Shown: one piece after another, positions 50,260-60,040 of the stretch | Numbering within the stretch: position 1 is the first letter of the stretch | Layout: the number at the start of each line of letters is the position of its first letter | Assembly (NCBI RefSeq): GCF_900104845.1 | Contig: NZ_FNSR01000003.1 | Location: 124,001-188,000, forward strand | Source of the DNA: Paraburkholderia caballeronis | GTDB taxonomy: Bacteria; Pseudomonadota; Gammaproteobacteria; Burkholderiales; Burkholderiaceae | DNA length: 64,000 nucleotides | Reading direction: 5' to 3' | Notes under the pieces: model-generated | What the model was told of the DNA's origin: nothing | Seen by the model: only the letters and a program-made list of their open reading frames with translations | The model's database searches: none | Position numbers and translations under genes: made by a program

Positions 50260-50415
50260 CGCGTCGCTGGTTCATCGTGCGACGCAACTGAAACAGATGC
50301 GCAACGGCGGCCATTCCTTCAGCCATCCCGCACCCGGACTCGCCTGCTGCACCGCATCCAGCCCATTCGGCACGCCGGCTGACGCGCGGCCAGGCCATTC
50401 ACCCGAACCAGACCG

Positions 50416-53400
50416 TCACGCGACATCCGCGCCGGACACCGCCTGCACCAGTTGCCCGCGCAGCCGTCCGTATTCGTCGCTGCCCGGCCCATGGCTGACC
50501 GCGGCCGTGACGAGCGAACGATGCACGCCACGGTCGCCGGCCGCGAGCGGAAACGTCGCTTCGAGTTCGCGCAGCAAGTGGTCGAACGCGAAGTCGCGCA
50601 ACGCCGAGTCCCCCGCGAGATCGGCCACCGACACCGGCGCCGGCTTCCGGTACGCGTAGCGGTCGCCGAACAGCAGGTGAAGCCGCTCCTCCCACAGCAG
50701 CAGGCGCGCGAGATTCGCGAGCGTGCCGGGCTGCTGCTGCGCGCCGCCGGCCGGCGCACCGGCCGCGTGGCGCTCGCGCAGCCACGGGACAAGCTGCTGC
50801 GCGGGCATCGGCCGCGCGATCGCGTAACCCTGCACCGCATCGACGCCGAGCACCGTGACCGCGTCGAGCAGCGCGTCGTCCTCGACACCCTCGACGACGA
50901 CCCGCTTGCCGAGCGAATGCCCGAGCCGCGTCAACTGATAGATGAGCCGCAGCACGTCGGACGCATCCTGTCCCGCGAGCGATACGACCTTCCGGTCGAT
51001 CTTCACGTGGTCGAACGGCAGTTCGCGCAGCCGGCGCAGGCTGCTGTGCCCGGACCCGAGATCGTCCTCCGCCAGTTCCACGCCGAGCGCCTTGAACTTC
51101 GCCAGTTCGCCGGCGACGTCCACGCCGCCCGGCGCCTCCTCCGTTTCGAGGATCTCCAGCGTCAGCCGGCGCGCCGGGCAGCCGTATTCCTGCAACGCGT
51201 GCTGCGTCGCCTCGAAATAACGGGCGTCGCCGAGCGCATGCAGCGGCAGGTTCAGCGCGACGCCGACATCGACGCCGTCGTCGCGCAGCCAGCGGTTCAT
51301 CTGCGGCAGCGCCTGCGCGAGCCCGCGCGTGTACAGCACGAAAAAATCCTCGGTGGACAGCGCCGGAAAAAACACGCCCGGCAGCAGCAGCCGCTCGCCG
51401 TCCCGCAGCCGCGCGAGCGCCTCGACCTTCTGCACGGTGCCGGTCGCGAGATCGAGGGCGGGCTGGTAGTGCATCTCCAGCGCGTCGGAGCGCAGCAGCT
51501 CCGCCCAGCGCTGCCGGGTCGCGAACGGCACGGTCCGCAGCCGGCCTTCGAGGCTCTCGATCCGCGACAGCGCGAACACCAGCTTGCTCTGCACCTGCTC
51601 GATGAACGCGCGCTGCTCGACCGACGCATAACCGCCCGGAAACGCGCTGTACAGCGTCAGGATCGCGGTCGGCGCGCCGCCCGGCTGCCCGAGCGGGATC
51701 GCCGCCATCGAGCGGAAGTTGCCCCACAGCGCGGTGCTTTCCCACTGGCGCATCTGCGGATCGGTCGCGAAGTTCATGCAGTATTCGACGTTGCCGCTGC
51801 GCCATGCGCGCCCGGTCGGCCCGTGCCCCTGGCTGCGGTCGTCGCCGACCACCGGCGCGTCGTCCGACCGCTCCAGATGCGCGAGCGCGTCGGTCAGCGC
51901 CTTCTTGCCGGAGATCGACTCGAAACGGATCACGCCGCGGCCGTTCGGCCGGCCAAACGCGCAGCCGGCGATTTCGTCGTGCGCGGCGAGCGTGCCGGTG
52001 ATCCGGTTGATGAGGTCGGTGTAGTTCTTCGCGGTCCACACCAGCTCGGTCAGCGCCATCAGCACGTTGTGGCGCGCGGTCTGCATCTGCTGGTACGCCT
52101 GCGCCTGCCACGCCAGTTCCTGGATCAGCCGGCGCGTCATCACCGAAAACGCCTTCGCGTGCACCGACTCGTTCAGATAGCGGCGCACCGCCGCGTGCAG
52201 CATGCTCTGGCTGTACACCAGGTCCTCGCGCCCGACGCCGACGATCGAATGGATGCGGCCGACCCGCAGCGCGGCCGCGTGATGCCGCTCGGCGGTCAGG
52301 TCCGGCGACGTGAGCACCAGCAGATGCTGGACCACCTGGGTCCGCAGATGCTGCCGCTCCGGCTCGGACAAGGTGGCGATCACCGACTCCGAGCCGGCCA
52401 GCTGGATCAGCCGCTCGAAGAACACGTCGACGACGCTGCCGAGGTACGGCTGCAATGCGACCGTCATCGCGGACAGCGCGGCGGTCCACGCGGGGCCGTA
52501 CAGTTCCGGCTCGTCCTTCGGCGAGCCGATCGCGTCGAGCCGCAGTTCGGCCTTGCGGCTGCGCTTCACTTCGAGCATCCGCAGGTCCGCGCGCTTCACG
52601 AGCATGTCGAGGTCGTCGCCGTCGTCCGGGAACACCGCCCAGCCGATCGACGCGCCGACCTGCACCGGCCCCTCCGCCAGCTCGATCGGCTGCTCCAGCG
52701 CGAGCCGGATCTTTTCCGCGACGACGCTCACGTTGCTCGCGACGCCGACGTTGTCGAGCAGCACGCAGAACTCGTCGCCGCCGTAGCGCGCGACCACGTC
52801 CGTCATCCGGACCGTCGACCTGAGCCGCGCGCCGATGCTGACCAGCACCTCGTCGCCGGCGTCGTGGCCGAGCACGTCGTTGATGAACTTGAAGCGGTCG
52901 AGGTCGATGAACACGAGCGCATGCACGGGCCGCTCGCGCGCGGGCAGCGCGAGCACCTTCTGCTGCAGCACGCGGAAATGCTCGGCGAGGAACGTGCGGT
53001 TGTGCACGCCGGTCAGCTTCTCGACCTTCAGATCGTGCTCCATCCGCTTGATCGCCTGCACGATGCGGCCGATTTCCGTATCGGCCAGTTCGGTGCCGTG
53101 CAGCGCCGCGTGCGTCGCCGACTGCGCGAACTGCCCGGCCGGCACGACGCGATGGCCGTCGGACGCGACCGATTCGAGCAGCCCGGTCGTCTGTTCGAGC
53201 GTCGTCACGTCGCCGAGCAGCGCGAGCAGATTCAGGCCGGACTGGTTGATCGCGCGCTTCAGCATGCCGATCTCGTCGACGCGGTCGAGATTGATGTCGC
53301 GGCCCGCCTGGCCGCTCGCGACGGTCTGCGCCTGCGCGAGCAGGCGCGCGAGCGGCCGCGCGATGCGCGTTTCCAGCACCAGCGAGCCGAGCACCGCGCC

Positions 53401-54009
53401 GAGGCCGATGCCGGTCGCGACGACCGCGAGCGGCAGGCCGCCGACGCCCGCCGCGACCGCGCCGCACAGCGGCACCGCGGCCGCGCCGGCCGACGCGATC
53501 CGCACGCTGCCGCGCACCGACAACCGCTTGAACAGCGACGTCCAGCCGAACAACCCGGTGCGGACGATCACGCCGCGGTCGAACGCGAGGTCGCGCACCG
53601 TGCCCTCGCGGATGCGCTGGTAGAACCGGTCCGCCGCCGCGATCTCCTCCGGCGCGGGCTTGGTGCGGACCGACATGTAGCCGACCAGCTTGCCGCCGCG
53701 CGTGATCGGCGTCGCGATCACGCGCACCCAGTAGTGGTCGCCGTCCTTGCGGCGGTTCTTGATGATGCCGCTCCACAGATGCCCGCCGCGCAGCGTGCCC
53801 CACATGTCCGCGAAGATTTCGGCCGGCATGTCCGGATGGCGCACCACGTTGTGCATCTGCCCGACCAGTTCGTCGTGCGAGTAGCCGCTGATCTCCGCGA
53901 ACACCTTGTTGATGTACACGATGCGACTGTCGGTGTCCGTGATGGACATCGTCGTCAGATCGTCGGGAATCGGGAATTCGCGCTGGGTGACGGGCAGATC
54001 CGTTCTCAT
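50416..54009 (-). CDS. Multi-sensor c-di-GMP enzyme: Aer-type PAS, HAMP, GGDEF, globin, GAF, EAL
   Basis: A 1197-residue protein. Residues 10-115 form a PAS domain very like that of the aerotaxis receptor Aer, including Arg57, His58 and Asp60 in VRHPDMP and the HLWSGIIKNRRKDGDHYWVR stretch, so FAD binding is likely. Hydrophobic helices at 168-213 and a HAMP-like part to about 268 follow. GGDEF sits at 410-414 with an inhibitory RxxD site at 401-404. Residues 510-660 resemble a sensor globin with a likely proximal His587 (VGRIH). A GAF-like part runs to about 820. The EAL domain keeps Glu863, Asn920, Glu952, Asp982/983, Lys1003, Glu1040 and Gln1060. Both catalytic halves look intact. The start at 54009 mirrors Aer; the longer frame upstream is not supported. 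No partner gene is adjacent. Confidence 0.9.
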   Translation of the reverse strand: MRTDLPVTQREFPIPDDLTTMSITDTDSRIVYINKVFAEISGYSHDELVGQMHNVVRHPDMPAEIFADMWGTLRGGHLWSGIIKNRRKDGDHYWVRVIATPITRGGKLVGYMSVRTKPAPEEIAAADRFYQRIREGTVRDLAFDRGVIVRTGLFGWTSLFKRLSVRGSVRIASAGAAAVPLCGAVAAGVGGLPLAVVATGIGLGAVLGSLVLETRIARPLARLLAQAQTVASGQAGRDINLDRVDEIGMLKRAINQSGLNLLALLGDVTTLEQTTGLLESVASDGHRVVPAGQFAQSATHAALHGTELADTEIGRIVQAIKRMEHDLKVEKLTGVHNRTFLAEHFRVLQQKVLALPARERPVHALVFIDLDRFKFINDVLGHDAGDEVLVSIGARLRSTVRMTDVVARYGGDEFCVLLDNVGVASNVSVVAEKIRLALEQPIELAEGPVQVGASIGWAVFPDDGDDLDMLVKRADLRMLEVKRSRKAELRLDAIGSPKDEPELYGPAWTAALSAMTVALQPYLGSVVDVFFERLIQLAGSESVIATLSEPERQHLRTQVVQHLLVLTSPDLTAERHHAAALRVGRIHSIVGVGREDLVYSQSMLHAAVRRYLNESVHAKAFSVMTRRLIQELAWQAQAYQQMQTARHNVLMALTELVWTAKNYTDLINRITGTLAAHDEIAGCAFGRPNGRGVIRFESISGKKALTDALAHLERSDDAPVVGDDRSQGHGPTGRAWRSGNVEYCMNFATDPQMRQWESTALWGNFRSMAAIPLGQPGGAPTAILTLYSAFPGGYASVEQRAFIEQVQSKLVFALSRIESLEGRLRTVPFATRQRWAELLRSDALEMHYQPALDLATGTVQKVEALARLRDGERLLLPGVFFPALSTEDFFVLYTRGLAQALPQMNRWLRDDGVDVGVALNLPLHALGDARYFEATQHALQEYGCPARRLTLEILETEEAPGGVDVAGELAKFKALGVELAEDDLGSGHSSLRRLRELPFDHVKIDRKVVSLAGQDASDVLRLIYQLTRLGHSLGKRVVVEGVEDDALLDAVTVLGVDAVQGYAIARPMPAQQLVPWLRERHAAGAPAGGAQQQPGTLANLARLLLWEERLHLLFGDRYAYRKPAPVSVADLAGDSALRDFAFDHLLRELEATFPLAAGDRGVHRSLVTAAVSHGPGSDEYGRLRGQLVQAVSGADVA

Positions 54010-54655
54010 AGTTCGGCTTGACTGGCGCAATGCGGCTTCTTCGGGAGACGGCCGCCCGGGTCGGCAAAACCGGCGTCCCGCAAAATAAATCGGAAAGTCG
54101 AATTCCAGCGAAAACACAGGCAGCATACACCGCCTTTTATTTAAAGCGCTATCACCGACGGTGGACTCTAAATGATTTCGGCCGCAACGGTTTATCGGGC
54201 CGCCGGCTTTTCGATTCGTGCTGCGCCGGATTTATTTTTGAAAAACCGTTTGCGCATCCGCTCCGCCGTGCGCCAGTCGTCGATTTTCTTCGCGTGCAGG
54301 CTTATTGTCAGCGAACGGTTTTCGCCGAAACCGTTTTCATTTCTCCCGCCCCCCGCCGGCTTTCTTTTTTTGCCGGCCCTTCCCGCGCAAACGTTCTCGT
54401 TGCACGATCGGGTGGGACTGGCCCCCGGAAGAGGCGGAAAATTTGCGCCGGGACGGCGCGCGGACGAACGGAGAACCGCGCCGCCTGTCCGGCCGCGCCC
54501 GTAACGGGCGCGCCGGAGACGGCGCGGGGTGGCGAAAACGTTGGCGAGCATGGCAACACGACGGAAGATCGTCGCGCTTGTCGAGCATGAATGTAACTTA
54601 ACACATCACACCGTAACGTGCCAGTTCATGTAAGTCCTACGGGGTGGCGTCGAAC
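54010..54655. other. Intergenic region between the c-di-GMP enzyme and the XRE gene
   Basis: About 640 bases with several short overlapping frames but no convincing protein. It should hold divergent promoters for both neighbours. No RNA gene or strong dyad was recognised. Confidence 0.45.
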
Positions 54656-55027
54656 ATGACGACTGTGCGTTTGGGGTCACATATGGACGATCGACAGAAA
54701 GCCGCCCTCGTACGGGCGGTGGGCCGGGCCATCGCAATGCGCCGCGTTGCGGCGAGGCTGTCACAGGAAAAAGTGGCGGAGAAACTCGGCATCAGCCGGG
54801 AGGCGGTGTCGCGACTGGAGACGGGCGTCGCGATGCCGTCGGTTGTGCGGCTCGCGGAACTCGCGGAGATATTGAACTGCGGAATCGAGGAATTACTGAC
54901 TGAAGCATCGAATCGCGAACAGGACCAGGCACGAAACATCGTCGTGCTGCTCGGCGGCTTGCCGACCGAGAAACGCGAACTGCTGATGAGCGTAATGAAG
55001 CAGCTCGCGCACGGAATGGCGCATTGA
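54656..55027 (+). CDS. Small XRE family DNA-binding protein
   Basis: About 123 residues. A lambda-repressor-like helix-turn-helix covers about residues 20-80 (SQEKVAEKLGISREAVSRLE and LAELAEILNCGIEELL), with a short helical tail. The ATG at 54656 has GGGG upstream; starts at 54644 (GTG) or 54683 (ATG) are also possible. No partner toxin or phage gene is near. Its target is unknown. Confidence 0.85.
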   Translation: MTTVRLGSHMDDRQKAALVRAVGRAIAMRRVAARLSQEKVAEKLGISREAVSRLETGVAMPSVVRLAELAEILNCGIEELLTEASNREQDQARNIVVLLGGLPTEKRELLMSVMKQLAHGMAH

Positions 55028-55161
55028 AATCCGGTATGCGCCGGCCGTAAATACGCCGGGTAAAAAAAGGAAAAACTGAGGTTAACAGAAAACCAATACA
55101 CCGAACGGCTCCGGAATAACGGGACGCCTGCCGATAATCATCGACGAGGCCGCCGGCGATT

Positions 55162-55560
55162 CTATGCCGGCGCGAGCCTGACCAGTTCCACCGCGCCGAA
55201 CCACGTCGACGCGAAATAACCGCTGCGGGTCGAAAAACCGGCGTCCGGACGCCCGGGGCGCACGTCGAACACGATGACCACGCTCGTCTTGAGGCCGGTC
55301 ACGTCGCAGGTCACCGGGTGATGGACCAGCCGTTCGAGATCGGCCCGGGACGCGATCTCCACGTAGTCGCTCTCGCGACGCCACCGTCCGTCCACGTTCG
55401 TGTACAGCACGTAGTGGCCGTGGCGCTTTTCGATCTTCAGGAACGGATAGGGACGGCCGTCGTCTTGCCCGGCCCATGCGCCGACCAGGCTGTCGGGCGT
55501 CGGCTGCGAGCACGCGGCCAGTTGCGCGGCGAGCGCAAGTACGCAGAGCAGCCGTTTCAT
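55162..55560 (-). CDS. Putative lipoprotein of unknown function
   Basis: A 132-residue protein with a lipoprotein signal: MKRLLCVLALAAQLAACSQP, lipobox LAAC with Cys17. The mature part (SLVGAWAGQDDGRPYPFLKI) looks like a small beta-rich domain seen in lipocalin-like or copper-resistance-type lipoproteins, but I cannot name a family. The start at 55560 was chosen for the signal; the longer frame upstream has no such character. It is transcribed alone, convergent with the XRE gene. Confidence 0.78.
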   Translation of the reverse strand: MKRLLCVLALAAQLAACSQPTPDSLVGAWAGQDDGRPYPFLKIEKRHGHYVLYTNVDGRWRRESDYVEIASRADLERLVHHPVTCDVTGLKTSVVIVFDVRPGRPDAGFSTRSGYFASTWFGAVELVRLAPA

Positions 55561-55841
55561 CGCTGCCCGCGGCCGCCGCATCGCGCGGAAGTGTCGGGGA
55601 AAATGATCCCGGGTGCCTTGACGGGAACACCCGGGACTCCAACGGGGAAGTACAGCAACATTAGTCTTGTGTACGTCATCCATGCGCCAGCGGACTGCTG
55701 CCAGCACACCCGAACATGCCCGTGGTTCAACCGGACATATTCTCGATAACGGCGGTCCCGGAAATTTCTTGAGGCCCGGTTACCCCGTAATCGGCGCGGC
55801 GAAATGTGCCGGTCACGATGGCGCGCGAAGCGCCCGCCGCG

Positions 55842-56249
55842 TCACGCCGGCTCTTGCGCGAACACGTCCTTCGCGGCGAACAGCCCGTTCAGCGCCGCGG
55901 GAAATCCCGCATAAACCGCCATCTGGATGATCGTCTCGACGATCTCGCGACGGTCGAGCCCGACGTTCAGCCCCGCGGCGATATGCACCTTCAGTTGCGG
56001 CCCGGCGTTGCCGAGCGCCGTCAGCGCGGCGATCGTCGCGATCTCCCGCGCGCGCACGTCGAGCCCCGGCCGCGCGTAGATGTCGCCGAACGGAAATTCG
56101 AGCAGATAACGCGCGAAATCCGGCGCGATGTCCGCGAGCGCGTCGACCACCCGCTCGCCCGCGTGGCCGTCAATCTCCGACAGGATCCGCCTGCCCCGTT
56201 CGAGCCGGCTTTCCGCTGCGCCGCCGTGTTGAGCCTGTGTGTGTGTCAT
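55842..56249 (-). CDS. Carboxymuconolactone decarboxylase family protein
   Basis: A 135-residue CMD-type protein: ERVVDALADIAPDFARYLLE, FGDIYARPGLDVRAREIATI and LKVHIAAGLNVGLDRREIVE. It lacks the CxxC of AhpD, so it is more like the decarboxylase or an uncharacterised member. AGGA lies seven bases before the ATG at 56249. It overlaps the MerR frame by 80 bp and is probably co-transcribed with and controlled by it. Confidence 0.88.
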   Translation of the reverse strand: MTHTQAQHGGAAESRLERGRRILSEIDGHAGERVVDALADIAPDFARYLLEFPFGDIYARPGLDVRAREIATIAALTALGNAGPQLKVHIAAGLNVGLDRREIVETIIQMAVYAGFPAALNGLFAAKDVFAQEPA

Positions 56250-56610
56250 TCCCGATTCCTCGTGAAGCGTTCGCATAACTTTCGATCTTGGCGTCGAGGG
56301 CGAGCAGGCACTCGTGCAGTTCGGCGATCCGCGCGCGCACGGTCTCGCGATGCGCGGCCAGCAGCATGCCGCGTTCCGGCCCGGTGTCCGGGCCGGCCGC
56401 GCGCAGTTGCGCGTAACGCAGCATCTGCTGGATCGGCATGCCGGTCTGCTTCAGGCGGCCGAGAAAATCGAGCCACGGAAAAATCGCGCTGTCGTACACG
56501 CGCTGCCCGGCCTCGTCCCTCGCCGCGAACGGAATCAGGCCGATCCTTTCGTAATAGCGCAGCGTATGAACGGTCAGACCCGTGCGTTCCGCCACGTCGC
56601 CGATCTTCAT
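56170..56610 (-). CDS. MerR family transcriptional regulator
   Basis: A 146-residue MerR-type regulator starting MKIGDVAERTGLTVHTLRYY, with the wing IGLIPFAARDEAGQRVYD and a dimerisation helix (IAELHECLLALDAKIESYAN). It has no metal-binding Cys, so it belongs to the group that responds to organic or unknown signals. The last 25 residues, after IESYAN, overlap the next gene and look like an accidental extension past a lost stop codon, or natural overlap. Confidence 0.87.
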   Translation of the reverse strand: MKIGDVAERTGLTVHTLRYYERIGLIPFAARDEAGQRVYDSAIFPWLDFLGRLKQTGMPIQQMLRYAQLRAAGPDTGPERGMLLAAHRETVRARIAELHECLLALDAKIESYANASRGIGNDTHTGSTRRRSGKPARTGQADPVGD

Positions 56611-56824
56611 GAGCGCCTCCTCGCAACGACAGTCGGAATCGTGGGACTTCGAGCGCGCTCGAAGTCAAGGGGTTTTTACAGCACGGGGGAAATAGCGGGA
56701 CGTCGCTTGCTGGCGTTCACGCGTTCACGCGCGGCGGCATGAAACCCTTCATGCGCCGCCACGCCCATCGCGGCGCGCAAGCGGGTACGCGGGTACGCCA
56801 CCCCGTTTGCGCGCCGCGGCGCGG

Positions 56825-57787
56825 TCAAACCGCGCCGACCTTCCGCTGCCGCCACAGGCACAGCAGATCGCACGCGATATGCGCGGCCGCGATCGCGGTG
56901 ATTTCGCTCTGGTCGTACGCGGGCGCGACCTCGACGACGTCCGCGCCGATCAGGTTCACCCCCGCGAGGCCGCGCACGATCGCGAGCGCCTGCGCGGACG
57001 ACAGCCCGCCCGCGACCGGCGTGCCGGTGCCCGGCGCGAATGCCGGGTCGAGGCAGTCGATGTCGAACGTCAGATACGTGGGCCGGTCGCCGACGATCTG
57101 CTCGATCCGCTCGCGCGCCGCGCGCGGACCATGCTCGTGCACCCACGCGGCGTCGAGCACGTTGATGCCGAGAAAGTCGTCGTTCCACGTGCGGATGCCG
57201 ACCTGCACCGACGTCGCCGGATCGATCAGCCCGTCCTTCACCGCCTTGTAGAACATCGTGCCGTGATTCAGGCTGTCCGGCGCATCGTCGGCCCACGTGT
57301 CGCAATGCGCGTCGAAGTGGATCAGCGACAACGGCTTGCCGTACTTCTGTGCGTGCGCGATCAGCAGCGGATACGTGATGTAGTGGTCGCCGCCGAACGT
57401 CAGCATTTTCGCGTCCGATTGCAGGATCGTGCGCGCGTGCTCGATGATCGCTGGCTTGATCGTCAGCGGATTGTGCGCGTCGAACCAGCAGTCCCCATAA
57501 TCGGTGACCGCGAGCGCGTCGAACGGATTGAAGCCCCACGGATACGGATAGAGTTCCGCGAGTTGCACGCTCGCCGCGCGCACGGCCGCCGGCCCGAGCC
57601 GCGCGCCGGAGCGGAACGTCGTCGCGAGATCGAGCGGCACGCCGGACACGACGACGTCGACGCCTTCGAGTTCACGCGTATAGCGCCGTCGCATGAACGA
57701 CAGCACGCCGGAATAGGTGTTTTCGATCGAGGATCCGTACAGGGAGGGACGACGGATCGCGCCGTCGCCATAGAGGTTGGCAGTCAT
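56825..57787 (-). CDS. speB: Agmatinase/ureohydrolase family enzyme
   Basis: A 320-residue arginase-family enzyme. Dinuclear manganese motifs are clear: GGDHYITYP, DAHCDTWADD and TFDIDCLDPAFAPGTGTP. It should cleave agmatine to putrescine and urea, or a related guanidino compound such as guanidinobutyrate. The start at 57787 has AGG seven bases upstream; 57802 is an alternative. It lies beside putrescine breakdown genes, which supports the agmatinase role. Confidence 0.88.
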   Translation of the reverse strand: MTANLYGDGAIRRPSLYGSSIENTYSGVLSFMRRRYTRELEGVDVVVSGVPLDLATTFRSGARLGPAAVRAASVQLAELYPYPWGFNPFDALAVTDYGDCWFDAHNPLTIKPAIIEHARTILQSDAKMLTFGGDHYITYPLLIAHAQKYGKPLSLIHFDAHCDTWADDAPDSLNHGTMFYKAVKDGLIDPATSVQVGIRTWNDDFLGINVLDAAWVHEHGPRAARERIEQIVGDRPTYLTFDIDCLDPAFAPGTGTPVAGGLSSAQALAIVRGLAGVNLIGADVVEVAPAYDQSEITAIAAAHIACDLLCLWRQRKVGAV

Positions 57788-57900
57788 CGAATGACCTGTC
57801 ATAAAAACCGCGCCACGAACGTGACGCGACAGCCGGATTCATTGGGAACGCGACGGCGCGCCATGTGACGCGCGCGCCGCCGCGCTGGCTTGCGAATCCT

Positions 57901-59391
57901 TTAGCGCAGCCGCACGAGCGTGGACTTCAGCTCGGTGTACTTCTCCAGCGCGTGCAACGACTTGTCACGGCCGTTGCCCGATTGTTTGTAGCCGCCGAAC
58001 GGGAAGTTCATGTCGCCGCCTTCGTCGTAGCAGTTCACCCACACGGTGCCCGCGCGCAGGCGGCGCGAGATTTCATGCGCGCTCGTCAGGTTCGACGTCC
58101 ACACGGCAGCGGCAAGACCGTATTCGCTGTCGTTCGCAATCCGCACCGCGTCGTCGACCGAATCGAACACGATCACCGACAGCACCGGCCCGAAGATTTC
58201 CTCGCGTGCGATCCGCGCGTCGCGCGCGGTCTCGAACACGGTCGGCTCGATGTAATAACCGCCGCTCGCCTCGTTGAGGCGGCTGCCGCCGAGCAGCAGT
58301 TTCGCTTCCTTGCGGCCCGCATCGATGTAGCCGAGCACGCGGTCCAGTTGCACCTTGTCCACGATCGCGCCCATCGACACGTCCGGGTCCAGCGGATTGC
58401 CCGGCTTGTACGAACGCGCGGCGTCGGTGAGCTTTTCCAGGAAGGCGTCCTTGATGTCGCGATGCACGAGCAGACGCGAACCCGCCGTGCACATCTCGCC
58501 CATGTTGTAGAAGATCGCGCTGGCCGCGGCCTTTGCGGCACGATCGAGGTCCGGGCAATCCGGCAACACGATGTTCGGCGACTTGCCGCCGAGTTCGAGC
58601 CAGACGCGTTTCAGGTTGGACTGTCCCGCGTATTGCATGATCTGCTTGCCGACCGCGGTCGAACCGGTGAACGCGAGGCAATCGACGTCGCTGTGCAGCG
58701 CGAGCAGCTTGCCCGGTTCGCCGCCGCCGGGCAGCACGTTGAACACGCCGGACGGAATGCCCGCTTCGTGCGCGAGCTGCGCGATGCGGATCGCGCTCAA
58801 CGGCGACTTCTCCGAAGGCTTCAGCACGACGCTGTTGCCCGCCGCGAGCGCGGGCGCGAATTTCCACGACGCCATCAGGATCGGGAAATTCCACGGCACG
58901 ACCGCCGCGACCACGCCGATCGGCTCGCGCGTGACGAGGCCGACCAGATGATGATCGGCCGGCACCACCTCGCCGCCGACCTTGTCGATCGCTTCGGCAA
59001 ACCATTCGACGCAATAGGCCGCGCCCGGCACGTCGACGGTCGTCGTGTCGCCGATCGGCTTGCCTGCATCGAGCGTTTCGAGCAGCGCGATCTCATCCAG
59101 ATGCGCGCGCAACAGTACGGCCCAGCGCAGCAGGATCGCCTTGCGTTTGCGCGGATTCAGCCCGGCCCACGCCTGTTCGTCGAACGCGCGCCGCGCGACC
59201 GCGACGGCATGATCGACGTCTTCGGCGCCACAGTCCGCCACTTTCGCGATCGTGCGGCCGTCGATCGGGCTCACGCAGTCGAACGTGCGCCCCGAATGCG
59301 CGTCGCGATACGCGCCGTCGATGAACGCGCGCCCTTCGATGACGAGCGACGCGGCTTTGCCCTGCCAGTACGACAACGTTTTCTGTTCCAT
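57901..59391 (-). CDS. puuC: Gamma-glutamyl-gamma-aminobutyraldehyde dehydrogenase (PuuC-like)
   Basis: A 496-residue aldehyde dehydrogenase. Motifs are VVPWNFP, AFTGSTAVGKQIM, the general base in WLELGGKSPN, the catalytic Cys in NMGEMCTAGSR and EEIFGPV. The C-terminal NFPFGGYKQSGNGRDKSLHA is typical of the PuuC/KauB group, which oxidise aminoaldehydes from polyamine breakdown. It sits 80 bp from the PuuR-like regulator and near PuuA and PuuD, so the puuC assignment is supported by context. Confidence 0.88.
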   Translation of the reverse strand: MEQKTLSYWQGKAASLVIEGRAFIDGAYRDAHSGRTFDCVSPIDGRTIAKVADCGAEDVDHAVAVARRAFDEQAWAGLNPRKRKAILLRWAVLLRAHLDEIALLETLDAGKPIGDTTTVDVPGAAYCVEWFAEAIDKVGGEVVPADHHLVGLVTREPIGVVAAVVPWNFPILMASWKFAPALAAGNSVVLKPSEKSPLSAIRIAQLAHEAGIPSGVFNVLPGGGEPGKLLALHSDVDCLAFTGSTAVGKQIMQYAGQSNLKRVWLELGGKSPNIVLPDCPDLDRAAKAAASAIFYNMGEMCTAGSRLLVHRDIKDAFLEKLTDAARSYKPGNPLDPDVSMGAIVDKVQLDRVLGYIDAGRKEAKLLLGGSRLNEASGGYYIEPTVFETARDARIAREEIFGPVLSVIVFDSVDDAVRIANDSEYGLAAAVWTSNLTSAHEISRRLRAGTVWVNCYDEGGDMNFPFGGYKQSGNGRDKSLHALEKYTELKSTLVRLR

Positions 59392-59470
59392 CAGGATGCC
59401 TCAATGTGTGTTGCGTCTGGAACGCGGAGCCGTAAACGCGGCCACGCGTTCGGACCGGGTTGGCGCGTCG

Positions 59471-60040
59471 TCAGAAGGTCGGCGGCGAATTCGCCGATAC
59501 GACCTCGCAGACGAGGTCCGCGCTGGGATTGCGAAACCGGTGCGGGAAGCGGCTTTCGAAATAGTAGCTGTCGCCGGGGTCGAGCAGCCACGTGGTGCCG
59601 TCGACGGTCAGTTCGAGCTGGCCCGCGACGACGAAGCCGCCTTCATGCCCCGCATGCGACAGCATCTCGGGACCGGTGTCCGCGAGCGGCTGATAGACCT
59701 CGCGCATGATGCACATGTTGCGGTCTTTCATGTTCCGGTTCGCCCCGGCGAGATAGAACTCGATCGCCGCGTTGCCGAGGTTCGGCATCTCGCCGCGCCG
59801 CGACACCATCGCGTTGTTCTCGCCGAGGTCGAACGTGAAGAATTCCGCGAGGCTCATCGGAATACATTCGAGCAGCTTCTTCAGCGAGCCGACCGACGGA
59901 CTCACGCGGCCCTGCTCGATGAGCGAGATCGTGCCGTTGGTCACGCCGGCGCGCTTGGCCAGCTCGCGCTGCGAAAGCCCGTTTTTCTTGCGGACGTAGC
60001 GCAGCCGGTTGGCGACTTCAGTGGACATCTCGGCGGACAT
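59471..60040 (-). CDS. puuR: PuuR-like XRE/cupin transcriptional regulator
   Basis: A 189-residue regulator with an N-terminal helix-turn-helix (GLSQRELAKRAGVTNGTISL) and a C-terminal cupin domain (GGFVVAGQLELTVDG, YYFESRFPHRFRN). This pair is that of PuuR, the putrescine-responsive repressor. The start at 60040 is one of two close ATGs (the other at 60028). It probably controls puuC on its own strand and the puuDA operon across the long gap. Confidence 0.87.
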   Translation of the reverse strand: MSAEMSTEVANRLRYVRKKNGLSQRELAKRAGVTNGTISLIEQGRVSPSVGSLKKLLECIPMSLAEFFTFDLGENNAMVSRRGEMPNLGNAAIEFYLAGANRNMKDRNMCIMREVYQPLADTGPEMLSHAGHEGGFVVAGQLELTVDGTTWLLDPGDSYYFESRFPHRFRNPSADLVCEVVSANSPPTF

